Shown: in pieces, positions 1 to 10,960 of the stretch
How positions within the stretch are numbered: position 1 is the stretch's first letter
How the letters are laid out: each line of letters begins with the position of its first letter
Origin: Actinomycetota bacterium
GTDB lineage: Bacteria; Actinomycetota; Aquicultoria; Aquicultorales; Aquicultoraceae
Assembly: GCA_030018005.1 (NCBI GenBank)
Contig: JASEGT010000008.1
Coordinates: forward strand, 1-46,873
Direction of reading: 5' to 3'
Length of the DNA stretch: 46,873 bases
Translations under genes and position numbers: made by a program
Notes under the pieces: generated by a model
Told to the model about the DNA's origin: nothing
Seen by the model: only the letters and a program-made list of their open reading frames with translations
Databases searched by the model: none

Positions 1-839
1 TTGGTGTTCCAGGAGACCTGAGCACCGAGACACTCGGCTACGAACCGCAAGGGGACAAAGGTCGCACTCGCCTTCATCGCCGGCATGATATCTAAGACGG
101 TCGGCTCACCGTTGACAAAGGCTATGTTGTCGCCGACTGTAAGCTGGATGTTGACACCGTTGTGGTCAATGGTTATTAATTTGCTCGCGCTATCCCAAAC
201 CACTGCGGCGCCGAGTTCTTCAAAGAATTTTCTAATCGGCACCAACGTGCGCCCTTGACGGATAAACGAAGGGGGGTCGGCGCAGAGTAGTTTGTCGTTG
301 ATGTAGACGAGCAGGTCGTAGTTGGGGTCGCGCGATACGAAAAACATGCTCTTGGGATAGGCGATGAATTCTTGCGCGAACATCTTACCATACGGGCCGC
401 CATCGACCGCGCCGATGCCGACGTGCGTGTACTTTGCCTCCAGCATGTTCGCCTTATGCGTCGGGCTCTCCATAAGCCCCTTGAACGCGGCCTCAACCGA
501 GGGTGCGCCTGCCAGGTTTTCGCCTGCAAGGAGCCATCCATCTGAGACACCGGATGCTAGAACCCGGTCGAGCAAAGACCCTGAAACCGGGGAATCGTGG
601 CTGAAGAAGTCGTGCGTTATCATCTCTTGGCCGTAACGGCGGGCCATGAAAGTGAGTTTAGGGTCGACTTCGAGTGCGTTTAGGCCGTTTGCGCGGCGCT
701 CTTTGTTGACGAGGTTGAGCATGTACTGCTCATCGGCGGTTAGGCTGACAGCGCCCGCGGTTCCAACCGCTAGAGATGATATCAAGACTACCAGCGCTGC
801 GATTAGAGCGATACGTGGCCGGAAACTCACTACAACCAT
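1..839 (-). CDS. Secreted CAP-domain protein with copper-amine-oxidase-like repeat domain (C-terminus cut by window edge)
   Basis: About 279 codons are visible; the reading frame runs off the left edge without a stop. Residues 1-30 form a signal peptide (basic start, hydrophobic core ending near AVGTAGA). Residues about 35-160 match a CAP/SCP domain: LNLVNKERRANGL, then HDFFSHDSP, GENLAGA and the ESPTHKANML block. From about residue 175 a copper amine oxidase N-terminal-like domain begins (VYINDKL, GRTLVPIRKFFEELGA, ITIDHNG, FVPLRFVAECLGA), a stalk-like domain common in surface proteins of Gram-positive-type thermophiles. The likely role is an extracellular or wall-associated protein; the enzyme activity of bacterial CAP domains is unclear. 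A GAGAGG sequence directly abuts the ATG at 839, so the GTG four codons in (830) may be the true start. It is divergent from the CsaB-TagA gene; the 285-bp gap between them shows no promoter I would defend. Confidence 0.85.
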   Translation of the reverse strand, partial: MVVVSFRPRIALIAALVVLISSLAVGTAGAVSLTADEQYMLNLVNKERRANGLNALEVDPKLTFMARRYGQEMITHDFFSHDSPVSGSLLDRVLASGVSDGWLLAGENLAGAPSVEAAFKGLMESPTHKANMLEAKYTHVGIGAVDGGPYGKMFAQEFIAYPKSMFFVSRDPNYDLLVYINDKLLCADPPSFIRQGRTLVPIRKFFEELGAAVVWDSASKLITIDHNGVNIQLTVGDNIAFVNGEPTVLDIMPAMKASATFVPLRFVAECLGAQVSWNT

Positions 840-1124
840 CCTCTCGACTTGTCTCTTGCGAATCGTTCATGCTTTTCAGGGTATGTGCGCCGCCTGCAAA
901 ACTCGTGCGGCCGACTCCGGTTTTATCCGACGCGCAAGCGAATGATATTGCTACAGTTATATATCGGTTATAGGGGTAGCGACTTTAATGGGTGTTGGGA
1001 GCCGACAAAAAACACCCCGCTATTTTAAGGGTGCCGCTAAAAAGGGGCGCAAAGTGAACCCTCTTTTGATAAGATTATTGAGTCGAACGAAGCGCTGACA
1101 TGATTGCTGCAGTCTAAGGTAGTT

Positions 1125-2870
1125 ATGAAAAAAGTACTGATTTCAGGATATTACGGGTTTGGCAATACGGGTGATGAAGCGATACTCTCGGCGATGGTCA
1201 CGTCGCTCAAGAGCGAAGTGCCCAACGCTGAAATCACCGTCGCTTCATACCGTCCTTTTGAAACAGAGGCCAAGTATGGAGTCAAAGCTATTCCACGCTC
1301 GGTCGGTTCGGTGCGCCAAGCTTTAAAGAAGAGCGACCTTTTTATCAGCGGGGGCGGCGGGCTCCTGCAAGATGTCACCAGCATCCGAAGCCTCGTCTAC
1401 TATTGCTCGCTACTATTGCTGGCGCGCCTCGAGCGCGTTCCCATAATGATCTACGGGCAAGGAATAGGCCCGTTGAATAGATATTTCAGCAGATTTCTCA
1501 CCAAATTGGCGATATCGGGCGCGAACGTGATAGCGGTTCGCGACGAAGGCTCGAAAAAAATGCTTCAACAGATAGGTGTCCGTCGCGAAGTGGTCGTCAC
1601 CGGCGACCCGGCGCTTCTTCTCAAGCCGGTACGGATGTCGAGGCTAAATGGGTTGGAACGGCCCATCGTAGGTTTCGCCCTGCGGGCCTGGCGTGGTATA
1701 GAGTTCGGGCGCATAGCGGCGGCCGCCGACAGTATCAAGGCACGCACGGGGTCGAGCATCGTATTCATCCCGTTTCACGCGAAGCGAGACGACTCGGTGG
1801 CCGAGCAGATAACGGCGCGGATGAAAGAGCCCGCGACGGTTATAAATGGAATCGAGTTGCCGGCGGAGGTTATGGGTGTCATCGGTGAGTTGGATGTGCT
1901 GGTGGGGATGCGCCTTCACTCCAATATCTTCGCCGCGCTTCAGGGCATCCCGTTTCTTCCGGTAGCTTATGACCCTAAAGTTGACGAATTTTCAAAAGCG
2001 GTCGGTGCTCACGCACCTATAGCCTGCCGCGACCTCGATGAGCAAAAGCTCGTCCCCGAAGTCGAGCGGCTTTTGGCGCTCGACGGTAACTGGGGCTATT
2101 CGATTGAAGAGGCGCGCGGCAAAGCGAGGCAGAACGCGTTGCTCGCGAAACAACTGTTGAAGGAGCGCTACATTCTAGGGGTTCGCTTTGACGCTTTCGA
2201 GATGGATGAGGCGATAGCCGCGATTGAGGACCTGATAAAAGAGGGCAAACCGCACCTCATAGTCACTCTCAACGCCGAGATGATGGTCATGGCCAAGAAA
2301 GACGCCGCGTTTAGGAAGGTCTTGCAAGGCGCGCATCTGGTCGTTCCAGACAGTATCGGGATTGTGTGGGCGGGTAAGCTGCGGACGCGCGTTCCGGGCA
2401 TCGACATGATTGAGGAGATGGCGAAAGTAGCCGTGCGCAAGGGCTATCGCATATACATGGTCGGCTCCGAAGAGGGAATCGCGCAAGAAGCCGCGCTAAA
2501 ACTACAGGAGCGTTATCCGGGCCTCAATATCGTCGGCATCGAGAGCGGCTTTTTCTCGAATAAAGAGGAATCCGGTCTCGTCGAGCGGATTAGGCAAGCA
2601 GCGCCCGATATTCTGCTGGTCGGCTTGGGCATGGGCAAGCAGGAGAAATGGATTGCCGGGCATTTACACCAGCTCGGTGTCCCCGCGTGTATCGGTGTCG
2701 GGGGGAGTTTCGATGTTATAGCCGGGCAAGTAAAGCGCGCGCCCGAATGGGTGAGGGGCGCCGGTTTGGAGTGGCTCTACCGATTCGCTCAGCAACCAAC
2801 GAGATTCAAGAGGATTTTGGCGCTGCCGAGATTTGTCTACCTCGTCATACGCGAGCGGGGCTTAATGTAG
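1125..2870 (+). CDS. csaB: CsaB polysaccharide pyruvyl transferase fused to TagA/WecG glycosyltransferase
   Basis: The first about 340 residues are a polysaccharide pyruvyl transferase of the CsaB type: the start MKKVLISGYYGFGNTGDEA, the ISGGGGLLQD loop and the GMRLHSNIFA motif are diagnostic. CsaB adds ketal pyruvate to the secondary cell-wall polysaccharide that anchors SLH-domain proteins. From about residue 350 a second complete domain of the WecG/TagA/CpsF family follows: TLNAEMMVMA, VPDSIGIVWAGK, LLVGLGMGKQEKW and GVGGSFDVIAG. This family transfers ManNAc-type sugars to lipid-linked intermediates. The two activities are separate neighbouring genes in many Gram-positive bacteria; here they are one polypeptide of about 581 residues. 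The ATG at 1125 has AAGG five bases upstream and matches the family start; an in-frame TTG 21 bases earlier is less likely. MurJ follows, so a wall-polymer role fits. Confidence 0.9.
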   Translation: MKKVLISGYYGFGNTGDEAILSAMVTSLKSEVPNAEITVASYRPFETEAKYGVKAIPRSVGSVRQALKKSDLFISGGGGLLQDVTSIRSLVYYCSLLLLARLERVPIMIYGQGIGPLNRYFSRFLTKLAISGANVIAVRDEGSKKMLQQIGVRREVVVTGDPALLLKPVRMSRLNGLERPIVGFALRAWRGIEFGRIAAAADSIKARTGSSIVFIPFHAKRDDSVAEQITARMKEPATVINGIELPAEVMGVIGELDVLVGMRLHSNIFAALQGIPFLPVAYDPKVDEFSKAVGAHAPIACRDLDEQKLVPEVERLLALDGNWGYSIEEARGKARQNALLAKQLLKERYILGVRFDAFEMDEAIAAIEDLIKEGKPHLIVTLNAEMMVMAKKDAAFRKVLQGAHLVVPDSIGIVWAGKLRTRVPGIDMIEEMAKVAVRKGYRIYMVGSEEGIAQEAALKLQERYPGLNIVGIESGFFSNKEESGLVERIRQAAPDILLVGLGMGKQEKWIAGHLHQLGVPACIGVGGSFDVIAGQVKRAPEWVRGAGLEWLYRFAQQPTRFKRILALPRFVYLVIRERGLM

Positions 2871-3005
2871 GCGGGGCTTGATGAGAGCGGCGTTGTCGAG
2901 TGTGGGGTAGCGCAAGCCTCGGCGATGCGCAGGCTGAATCTAGAGCAGACGTTATGACCGGGGTAACCACGTATGGCTGTCAGGGAGATGGCGAGGAGAT
3001 AATAC

Positions 3006-4592
3006 ATGAGCAAAGGCAGGGCGCTTGCACTCTCGGCGGGCATAGTGACTATCGCGACTCTTTCGGGCCGCGTATTCGGCTTCGTGCGCGAGGTGGTAAT
3101 TGCCAACAAGTTCGGCGCCTCCGCCGAGACCGATGCGTTTATCGTCGCGTTCACCATCCCCAACATAATCTACAGCCTCGTCGTCATGGGGGCGCTGAGT
3201 GCCTCGTTTATCCCGGTATTCAGCGGGCTGCTCGCCAACGACGATGAAGAAGAAGCATGGCGCCTAGCGCATACGATTCTCAACCTTTTGCTTATTGCTT
3301 TCGGTTTTATTGCGGCGGCTTTGATGGTCTTCGCGCCTCAGGTAGTCTTTCTGGTCTCCCCGGGCTTTGGATCCTCAGGTGAACAGCTTGCGCTGGCGTC
3401 GAACCTGTTGCGAATAATGGCCCCGGCCCTCATATTTCTTGGTATATCCGGATTGATGGCGGGCACGCTAAATTCATATAATCATTTCGCTACACCGAGT
3501 CTGGTCGCGCTCGTGCAAAACGTTATAATGGTCGCGGCTATTATCTTTCTGGCGCAACGGATGGGCATCTACGCCGCCGCCATCGGGTTTCTTGCGGCTT
3601 CGGTATGCCAAGTGCTCATTCAGCTACCGGCGTTGTTGAAGCGAAGATTGCCGTATCGCGCGGTGCTGGATTTGCGCAGCGAGCGGGCAAAGAGCGTCGC
3701 CAGACTATTCTTACCGGTGCTGGTTGCTCTAGCCGCAAGCCAGTCCAATCTTATCGTCGACAAGTGGTTTGCGTCTTTTCTCGAGACCGGGAGCATATCT
3801 TATCTCAACTTTGCGTATAAAGTGGGCAGCCTGCCGTTGAACACGCTCGTCGCGGCGATTGCCATAGTCTTGTTCCCGACGCTGTCCCGGCAGGCCGCGA
3901 TGCGGGATATGGAAGCGCTGCGCAACACAATATCGCTCGGCGTTCGTATTATCGCGATGGTCGCGGTACCGGCATCGGTAGGTCTGTTTGTCTTAAGCAA
4001 ACCGATAATAGGTCTTCTATTCGAGCATGGGGCGTTCGGGCCGGCCGCGACGGTTGCGACAGCGGCGGCGCTCGCCGCGTACTCTTTCGGCCTGGTCGCT
4101 ATGGGCCTTAATATGCTGCTCGTCCGATCATTCTACGCGCTCCATGACGGAGTGACGCCGCTCAAAGCGTCGATCGTCTTTATCGTCTTTCTGATAGCGT
4201 TCGACATAGTTCTGGTGCGCCCGTTTGCGCACGTCGGCCTCGCTTTTAGCTATACAATCGCTGTAAGTGTCATGGCTTTGGTCATGCTCGGCGCGCTTAG
4301 AAAACGCCTCCAGGGCTTGGATGAGGCAAAGCTTATATCGTCTTTCGCGAAAATCTCCTTGGCGGCGGTGGCGATGGGGGTGGGGGCGTGGTTTACGGCG
4401 TTATACCTGAGCGCGACGCTTGCCGGAGGCACGAAGCTTGCCGAGCTGATGGCGGTAGGGATTGCGATAAGCGTAGGCGCTCTTCTATATCTTGGTGTTC
4501 TGGTCTTGGCTCGGGCCGATGAGATAGCGATTATCCGGCGGCTGATTCGCGGCAAAATCTCGGGCAAGCAGGTCGCCGCGGACAAGGCTTAA
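3006..4592 (+). CDS. murJ: Lipid II flippase MurJ
   Basis: A 528-residue polytopic membrane protein of the MOP/MVF superfamily. The N-terminus carries the MurJ signature (SGRVFGFVREVVIANKFGAS, ETDAFIVAFTIPN), and about 14 hydrophobic segments run to residue 500. MurJ flips lipid-linked peptidoglycan precursor across the cytoplasmic membrane. The start is set by a GAGGAG ribosome binding site about nine bases before the ATG. It lies 135 bp after the CsaB-TagA fusion on the same strand, so both may share a transcript devoted to envelope polymer assembly. The MurJ-type role is inferred from family and neighbours; a Wzx-like flippase for the CsaB-modified polymer cannot be excluded. Confidence 0.88.
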   Translation: MSKGRALALSAGIVTIATLSGRVFGFVREVVIANKFGASAETDAFIVAFTIPNIIYSLVVMGALSASFIPVFSGLLANDDEEEAWRLAHTILNLLLIAFGFIAAALMVFAPQVVFLVSPGFGSSGEQLALASNLLRIMAPALIFLGISGLMAGTLNSYNHFATPSLVALVQNVIMVAAIIFLAQRMGIYAAAIGFLAASVCQVLIQLPALLKRRLPYRAVLDLRSERAKSVARLFLPVLVALAASQSNLIVDKWFASFLETGSISYLNFAYKVGSLPLNTLVAAIAIVLFPTLSRQAAMRDMEALRNTISLGVRIIAMVAVPASVGLFVLSKPIIGLLFEHGAFGPAATVATAAALAAYSFGLVAMGLNMLLVRSFYALHDGVTPLKASIVFIVFLIAFDIVLVRPFAHVGLAFSYTIAVSVMALVMLGALRKRLQGLDEAKLISSFAKISLAAVAMGVGAWFTALYLSATLAGGTKLAELMAVGIAISVGALLYLGVLVLARADEIAIIRRLIRGKISGKQVAADKA

Positions 4593-4709
4593 GAGAGCAT
4601 ATATCCCGGCAGCGGGTTGACAATCAAACCTAAAACCAACATGCTTTTACTTACAGTTGGCAACCGATAAAAAAAGCAGATAGATGATTACTTTGAGCGG
4701 GGAATACTA

Positions 4710-6807
<2,098 letters not shown>

Positions 6808-6840
6808 GGCGAATTCGCGAAATGTTTTGGAGGCGTTAGT

Positions 6841-7875
6841 ATGAAGACAATCGAGTGGAAGAACGGGAAAGTCGTTTTAATAGACCAGACAAAGCTTCCG
6901 CTGATAGAAGAGTATATCGTAACCGACGACTACCGGAGGGTCGCCGAAGCGATAAAGATTTTGAGCGTGCGCGGCGCGCCGGCGATCGGTGTCGCCGCCG
7001 CTTACGCGGTTGCGCTGGCGGCTATGGAATCCCAGGCAAAGAATACCGAGGATTTCCTGGAAGAACTCGGCAAAGCGATAAAGCTTATCGGGGCGACGCG
7101 TCCGACCGCGGTCAACCTCTTCTGGGCGCTTGAGCGAATGAAAGACAAGGCGAGCGCCAATTCACATCTCGCGGTCAGCCGGCTCAAACGGGTTCTTAAG
7201 GAGGAGGCGGATTTGATCGCCGCCGAAGAACTCGAGATGAGCAAGAAGATGGGCGATTATGGTGCCGAACTCATCGCCGACGGGGATAACGTGCTTACAC
7301 ACTGCAACGCGGGGGCGCTGGCGACAGTTGATTACGGTACGGCGCTGGCGGTTATACGCTCAGCCCATAACCAGGGCAAAAACATCCACGTCTACGCCGA
7401 TGAGACACGGCCGCTCTTGCAGGGCGCCCGGCTTACAACGTGGGAGTTGATGAGGGAGAACATACCGGTCACGCTGATTTGTGATAACATGGCGGGCCAT
7501 TTCATGAGCCTGGGAAAGGTCGATAAGATAGTTGTTGGGGCGGATAGGGTGGCGGCCAACGGCGACATAGCAAACAAAATCGGCACGTACTCGGTGGCGG
7601 TTCTGGCCAAGGAGCACAATATCCCGTTTTACGTCGCGGTCCCGGTTACGACCATCGACATCTCGATTCCGGACGGGAGCCACATACCGATTGAAGAGCG
7701 TGAGTCGCACGAGGTGACGGGGTTTGGCGGCTTGCCGGTCGCGGCCGAGGGCGTCACCGTTGCCAATCCGGCGTTCGATGTTACGCCCAACCGTTATATC
7801 ACCGCTATCATTACCGACAAGGGTGTGCTGAAGCCGCCTTACGACAAGGCAATCGCCAGACTTTTTAAAAAATAG
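6841..7875 (+). CDS. mtnA: S-methyl-5-thioribose-1-phosphate isomerase
   Basis: 344 residues of the eIF2B-like MtnA family. Visible signatures are the RGAPAIGVAAAYA phosphate region, ILSVRG, the catalytic-Cys segment LTHCNAGALAT and the catalytic-Asp segment VGADRVAANGDIANKIGTY. It isomerises methylthioribose-1-phosphate to methylthioribulose-1-phosphate in methionine salvage; some homologues act on 5-deoxyribose-1-phosphate. A GGAGG site lies seven bases before the ATG. No other mtn gene (mtnB, mtnP, mtnK) occurs in the window, so the pathway is either completed elsewhere or is a shunt. A strong terminator follows about 80 bp downstream. Confidence 0.93.
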   Translation: MKTIEWKNGKVVLIDQTKLPLIEEYIVTDDYRRVAEAIKILSVRGAPAIGVAAAYAVALAAMESQAKNTEDFLEELGKAIKLIGATRPTAVNLFWALERMKDKASANSHLAVSRLKRVLKEEADLIAAEELEMSKKMGDYGAELIADGDNVLTHCNAGALATVDYGTALAVIRSAHNQGKNIHVYADETRPLLQGARLTTWELMRENIPVTLICDNMAGHFMSLGKVDKIVVGADRVAANGDIANKIGTYSVAVLAKEHNIPFYVAVPVTTIDISIPDGSHIPIEERESHEVTGFGGLPVAAEGVTVANPAFDVTPNRYITAIITDKGVLKPPYDKAIARLFKK

Positions 7876-7957
7876 CCGGCGACGCTATCGCGGCTCTGCG
7901 TTTCGGGTACGACGAGCGGTATGAACCGGGTCGGTGCCGCGGGTGTTAAGATTGCGA

Positions 7958-7990
7958 GAAGGTAAACCGTTTGCCGGTTTATCTTCTTTT
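7958..7990 (+). terminator. Rho-independent terminator after the punA-ahcY-mtnA cluster
   Basis: Two 12-base arms (7958-7969 and 7975-7986, one G-U pair) enclose a short loop and are followed by TTTT. It ends only a few bases before the AGGAGG site of the next gene, so it could also act as an attenuator with read-through into the transporter gene. Confidence 0.75.
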
Positions 7991-8004
7991 AGGTAGGAGG
8001 CAGT

Positions 8005-8922
8005 ATCAACGAATTAGTCGGTATTATCCTGTCAATATTAATACTCATCTCTATCGGGTTCTTCAGCAAGCGAGCCGGTCTGCTCCGGCGTGCGGATAAT
8101 GCGGTCTTAAACAACATCATCGTTTATATCACTATGCCGGCGCTCATATTTCGCGCTGTTTTCGAATCCGAACTCTCTCTATCCATAATCAAGATATCGA
8201 TGTTGGCTTTGATTGTCGTCGCCGCCAGTATGCTGACGGCCTTTGTTGTAGGACGTTTTGCGTGCAGCTCGCGGCCGACATTCGGGGCACTCCTGATAGT
8301 CGCGGCCGTCGGCAATACCGGATATCTCGGATTCCCGCTGACGATGGAGATTTTCGGCATCGAAAACCTGATAAAGGCGGTCTTCTACGACCTCTTCGGG
8401 ACCGTCATCATCTTCTTTACCGCCGGTTTGATAGTCGCCGGCAGGTACGGTGAGCGGGAGGGGAAGATAAACATGGTGCGGGAGATACTTCTGTTCCCGC
8501 CGCTTCTGGGGTTGGTCGCCGCGTTCATGCTTAAAAGCGTCGGCTTGCCGAAATTCTTGCTCGACGTCATCGGGTTTTTGGCGGGAGCGACGGTGCCGTT
8601 GATCATGCTCTCTATCGGGCTGGCCCTTGAGGTCGGGCAGGTGCGCCGATACAAGCTCGAGCTGGGCATAGTCAGCGCCATAAAGCTCTTTGTGGCGCCG
8701 CTCACGGCGCTGGGCGGCGCGACATTGTTCGGGTTGAGCCGAGTCGACCTAGGGATAACCGTGCTGGAGGCATCGATGCCCGCGGCCATGTTCTCGATGA
8801 TAATCGGGTTAAAATACGGGCTGGACAACGACTTTCTGCCGGCGGCTATCGTTACGACGACCACGATAAGCCTGGTAACGATACCGGTGTGGCAATATGT
8901 CCTGAGCCTACTGGTGGGTTAG
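8005..8922 (+). CDS. AEC-family auxin-efflux-like transporter with a probable non-AUG (ATC) start
   Basis: A membrane protein with about ten hydrophobic segments of the AEC/MTP transporter family (PF03547): NNIIVYITMPALIFRAV, GNTGYLGFPLTMEIFG, and a C-terminal half with LEASMPAAMFSMIIG. It probably exports or imports a carboxylate or similar organic anion. The first in-frame ATG (8134) lies inside the conserved first domain and would delete two helices. The homologous sequence NELVGIILSILILISIGFF continues upstream to just after a perfect AGGAGG (7995-8000). No ATG, GTG or TTG occurs there in frame; the only plausible initiator is ATC at 8005, four bases from the site. A start mutation or sequencing error is the alternative. 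305 residues in this form, normal for the family. Confidence 0.8.
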   Translation: MNELVGIILSILILISIGFFSKRAGLLRRADNAVLNNIIVYITMPALIFRAVFESELSLSIIKISMLALIVVAASMLTAFVVGRFACSSRPTFGALLIVAAVGNTGYLGFPLTMEIFGIENLIKAVFYDLFGTVIIFFTAGLIVAGRYGEREGKINMVREILLFPPLLGLVAAFMLKSVGLPKFLLDVIGFLAGATVPLIMLSIGLALEVGQVRRYKLELGIVSAIKLFVAPLTALGGATLFGLSRVDLGITVLEASMPAAMFSMIIGLKYGLDNDFLPAAIVTTTTISLVTIPVWQYVLSLLVG

Positions 8923-9210
8923 CGCGAGAGAAAATTGGGCTTCTGCTTAGCTGACCTGGTCTTTGACCCCACACTCGCCTGCTGGAGGCCTCGCAGCCGT
9001 TTTAGAGCCACTAATACCCCTCTCGTCCTCCTGGAACGGCAGGGCTTACTCCTAAGACGCACCATGCTCAACAAAAGTCAGATATAGATAGCTTTTGCCT
9101 TACGTGGATCCTTTTGCCTGCATCTAGCTTGGATTATCCGGCGCAGCACTAGGCGGCGCCGGGGCAACCACAGACCTAAACAGAAACCCAAAGTCATAAC
9201 CTACCTGATT
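8923..9210. other. 288-bp convergent gap without a recognised gene
   Basis: It lies between the 3' ends of the AEC transporter gene and comF, where only terminators are expected. I see no coding frame and no clear terminator. The content is GC-rich with several short complementary tracts (for example GGTC and GACC on the minus strand near 8960), but no known RNA family could be named. Confidence 0.4.
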
Positions 9211-10017
9211 TTACCTGCATTTACAAGAATCCACAACCGCGCGGCGATGGTCGCCTTTGGAGCCATCGAGCGGTGTTCTGGCCACGGTCAGCACATAAAC
9301 AACCGCGGCACCCCGTTGTTTCAGGGCACTCGCGCACTCGCTCGCGGTGCTCCCGGTCGTGTAGACGTCGTCGATGAGGAGTACACGCTCGGGAACTTTA
9401 CCGAAAGCCCGAAAAGCCCCTTTGACGTTGTCCCCGCGCTCGGCGAAACCGAGCCGGTGTTGTTCGGGGATGCTCTTAACCTTTGCGAGCTTTGTGTAGA
9501 GCGGTTTATTGTGCCGGCGAGCCAGCTGCTCTGCGAGCAAGCCCGATTGGTTATAGCCGCGCTCGGCTTCTTTGAGTTTGGAGAGCGGGACAAAAGCGAC
9601 GGCGTTGACATCTCCCATCAGGCGACTCGCCTCATCGTCGATGAATTTACTGAGATGCGTCGCAAGACGCTTACCGTTTCTATATTTCAACGAGTGAATC
9701 GCGTTTTTTAGGCTGCCGGTATAGACGCCGCCCGATCGCGCCAAGGTGAAGTGGAGGTGTTTGCCCCGGCATTCACGGCAGTCGGGGACAGGCCGCTCGC
9801 AGGGTTTGCCGCACTTCTCACAGACCGGGTCGGTTATCCGTAAAAAGCTGTCGGCGCAGTCCTCGCAGAGCGGCTCGTGCGAGGCGCTTTCGCAGACCAG
9901 GCATATCTGCGGGAAAATGAGCTCCGAGAAGCCGCCGAGCAGGCGGCGCACGCCCGACCACATACTGCGAAATGAGCGTGGGGTGCCACTCCCTATAGGA
10001 GGGTTATGGCGATTCAT
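9211..10017 (-). CDS. comF: ComF family phosphoribosyltransferase-like protein
   Basis: A ComF/GntX-type protein. The N-terminal double zinc-ribbon is visible (PQICLVCESAS, LCEDCADSF, CEKCGKPC and CRECRG), followed by the SGGVYTGSLKNAIHSLKYRNGK block and a type I phosphoribosyltransferase domain with VLLIDDVYTTGSTASECA, the PRPP-binding loop. ComF is needed for DNA uptake in naturally competent bacteria and is also present in many others; no other competence gene is in this window. The reading frame extends to an ATG at 10095, but the extra 26 residues look non-protein-like and lie in AT-rich DNA. ATG 10017 is chosen, without a clear ribosome binding site, so the start is uncertain. It is convergent with the AEC gene. 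Confidence 0.85.
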   Translation of the reverse strand: MNRHNPPIGSGTPRSFRSMWSGVRRLLGGFSELIFPQICLVCESASHEPLCEDCADSFLRITDPVCEKCGKPCERPVPDCRECRGKHLHFTLARSGGVYTGSLKNAIHSLKYRNGKRLATHLSKFIDDEASRLMGDVNAVAFVPLSKLKEAERGYNQSGLLAEQLARRHNKPLYTKLAKVKSIPEQHRLGFAERGDNVKGAFRAFGKVPERVLLIDDVYTTGSTASECASALKQRGAAVVYVLTVARTPLDGSKGDHRRAVVDSCKCR

Positions 10018-10477
10018 GGCGTTTTGCCTACACTGCCGGCGCTTAGCATATTCGGGTCGCTCGTCATAAGTATTAGCATAAAAACACAATAGCATAAAAA
10101 GATTTGCCGGCTGTAAGAAACTATTTATAATTATTGTTTTTAAATATCAAGTGATAACACTCGTTTCAGGCTTAAGAGGCGGCGGGCTCAGATACCTTGT
10201 GCTGTATGATATGAGACGTCCTTCGCCAATATATACATGTCAAATCCGTGTAATAAGAGGAACCCCTACGCGGCGTGGTATACACGCCACCGGTTTACGG
10301 ACGACGGGTGTCGTCAAAGTAACCACATTAATATGGCAATATTTACCTGGTGATTGAGTTTCCTGGGTGGTATGTATGTAATTATGGGTACTATAGATAG
10401 CACTTTCGTTTTGTAGACGGATTCAAAGTGGTATCATATACCTAGGTTGTTGGTTTGTTTGGATTTAGGAGGTGCAC
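10018..10477. promoter_or_regulatory. Upstream region of the cold-shock gene with two tandem hairpins
   Basis: 460 bp without a gene, between the divergent comF and csp. Two perfect short hairpins lie in tandem: GGCGTG/CACGCC (10272-10288) and GACGAC/GTCGTC (10300-10315), neither followed by a T-run. A possible promoter is TTGTAG (10411) with TATCAT (10432) or CATATA (10435). If transcription starts earlier, the hairpins would lie in a long 5' leader, as cold-shock mRNAs often have. A 68-codon frame at 10151-10357 lacks protein character. Confidence 0.4.
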
Positions 10478-10681
10478 GTGCTTCAGGGAACGGTCAAATG
10501 GTTTAGCGCGGAGAAAGGCTACGGATTTATCGAGCTGGAAAGCGGTGATGATGTCTTCGTACACTTTTCTGCCATTCAGGAGGAAGGCTTTAAGACCCTC
10601 AACGAAGGCCAGGCAGTCATGTTCGAGGTAGTTGAGGGAGATCGCGGTCCTCAGGCTTCAAATGTCCAAAGACAAGTATAA
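10478..10681 (+). CDS. csp: Cold-shock protein
   Basis: 67 residues, a full single cold-shock domain. RNP1 (KGYGFIEL) and RNP2 (VFVHFSAI) are intact and the start [17 protein letters not shown] is typical. It binds single-stranded RNA/DNA and acts as an RNA chaperone. The AGGAGG site spans 10467-10472, so a GTG overlapping it cannot be the start; the GTG at 10478, six bases downstream, fits well. It is a single-gene unit closed by a perfect terminator 30 bp later. Confidence 0.93.
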   Translation: MLQGTVKWFSAEKGYGFIELESGDDVFVHFSAIQEEGFKTLNEGQAVMFEVVEGDRGPQASNVQRQV

Positions 10682-10712
10682 CATTTTGAAGTCACTGAAA
10701 ACCAACAACGAC

Positions 10713-10741
10713 ACCCCATGTATTTTATACATGGGGTTTTA
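10713..10741 (+). terminator. Rho-independent terminator of csp
   Basis: Perfect 11-bp arms (10713-10723 and 10727-10737) around a TTT loop, followed by a short T-run. Confidence 0.85.
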
Positions 10742-10744
10742 CGT

Positions 10745-10781
10745 TAGTGTTCCGGCAGGGTACACGTACGTGCCGTCACTA
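10745..10781. other. Long imperfect hairpin between csp terminator and hpf
   Basis: Nested pairing TAGTG/CACTA, CGGCA/TGCCG and GTAC/GTAC forms one extended stem with small bulges. It lies just after the csp terminator and about 180 bp before hpf. No T-run follows. It might be a back-up terminator, an operator or part of the hpf leader. Confidence 0.4.
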
Positions 10782-10960
10782 ATCTAACTATTTAATGTAA
10801 AAAAGCATGCCGGCGATTTGCTTTGCTGGTAAACTATGTATACATATGGGAAGATTCTAAGAATAAACGGGGCATAGAGTCGACCTGCGTTTCCGCTACC
10901 GTCGTTATTCAAAGCAAAAGAACTGTCGGTCGACCCGAGCATAGTTAGGAGTGTATGCGC

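Noticed and set aside
10151-10357. 68-codon open frame between comF and csp
   Set aside because: No ribosome binding site, odd residue composition, and it overlaps the two hairpins; probably chance.
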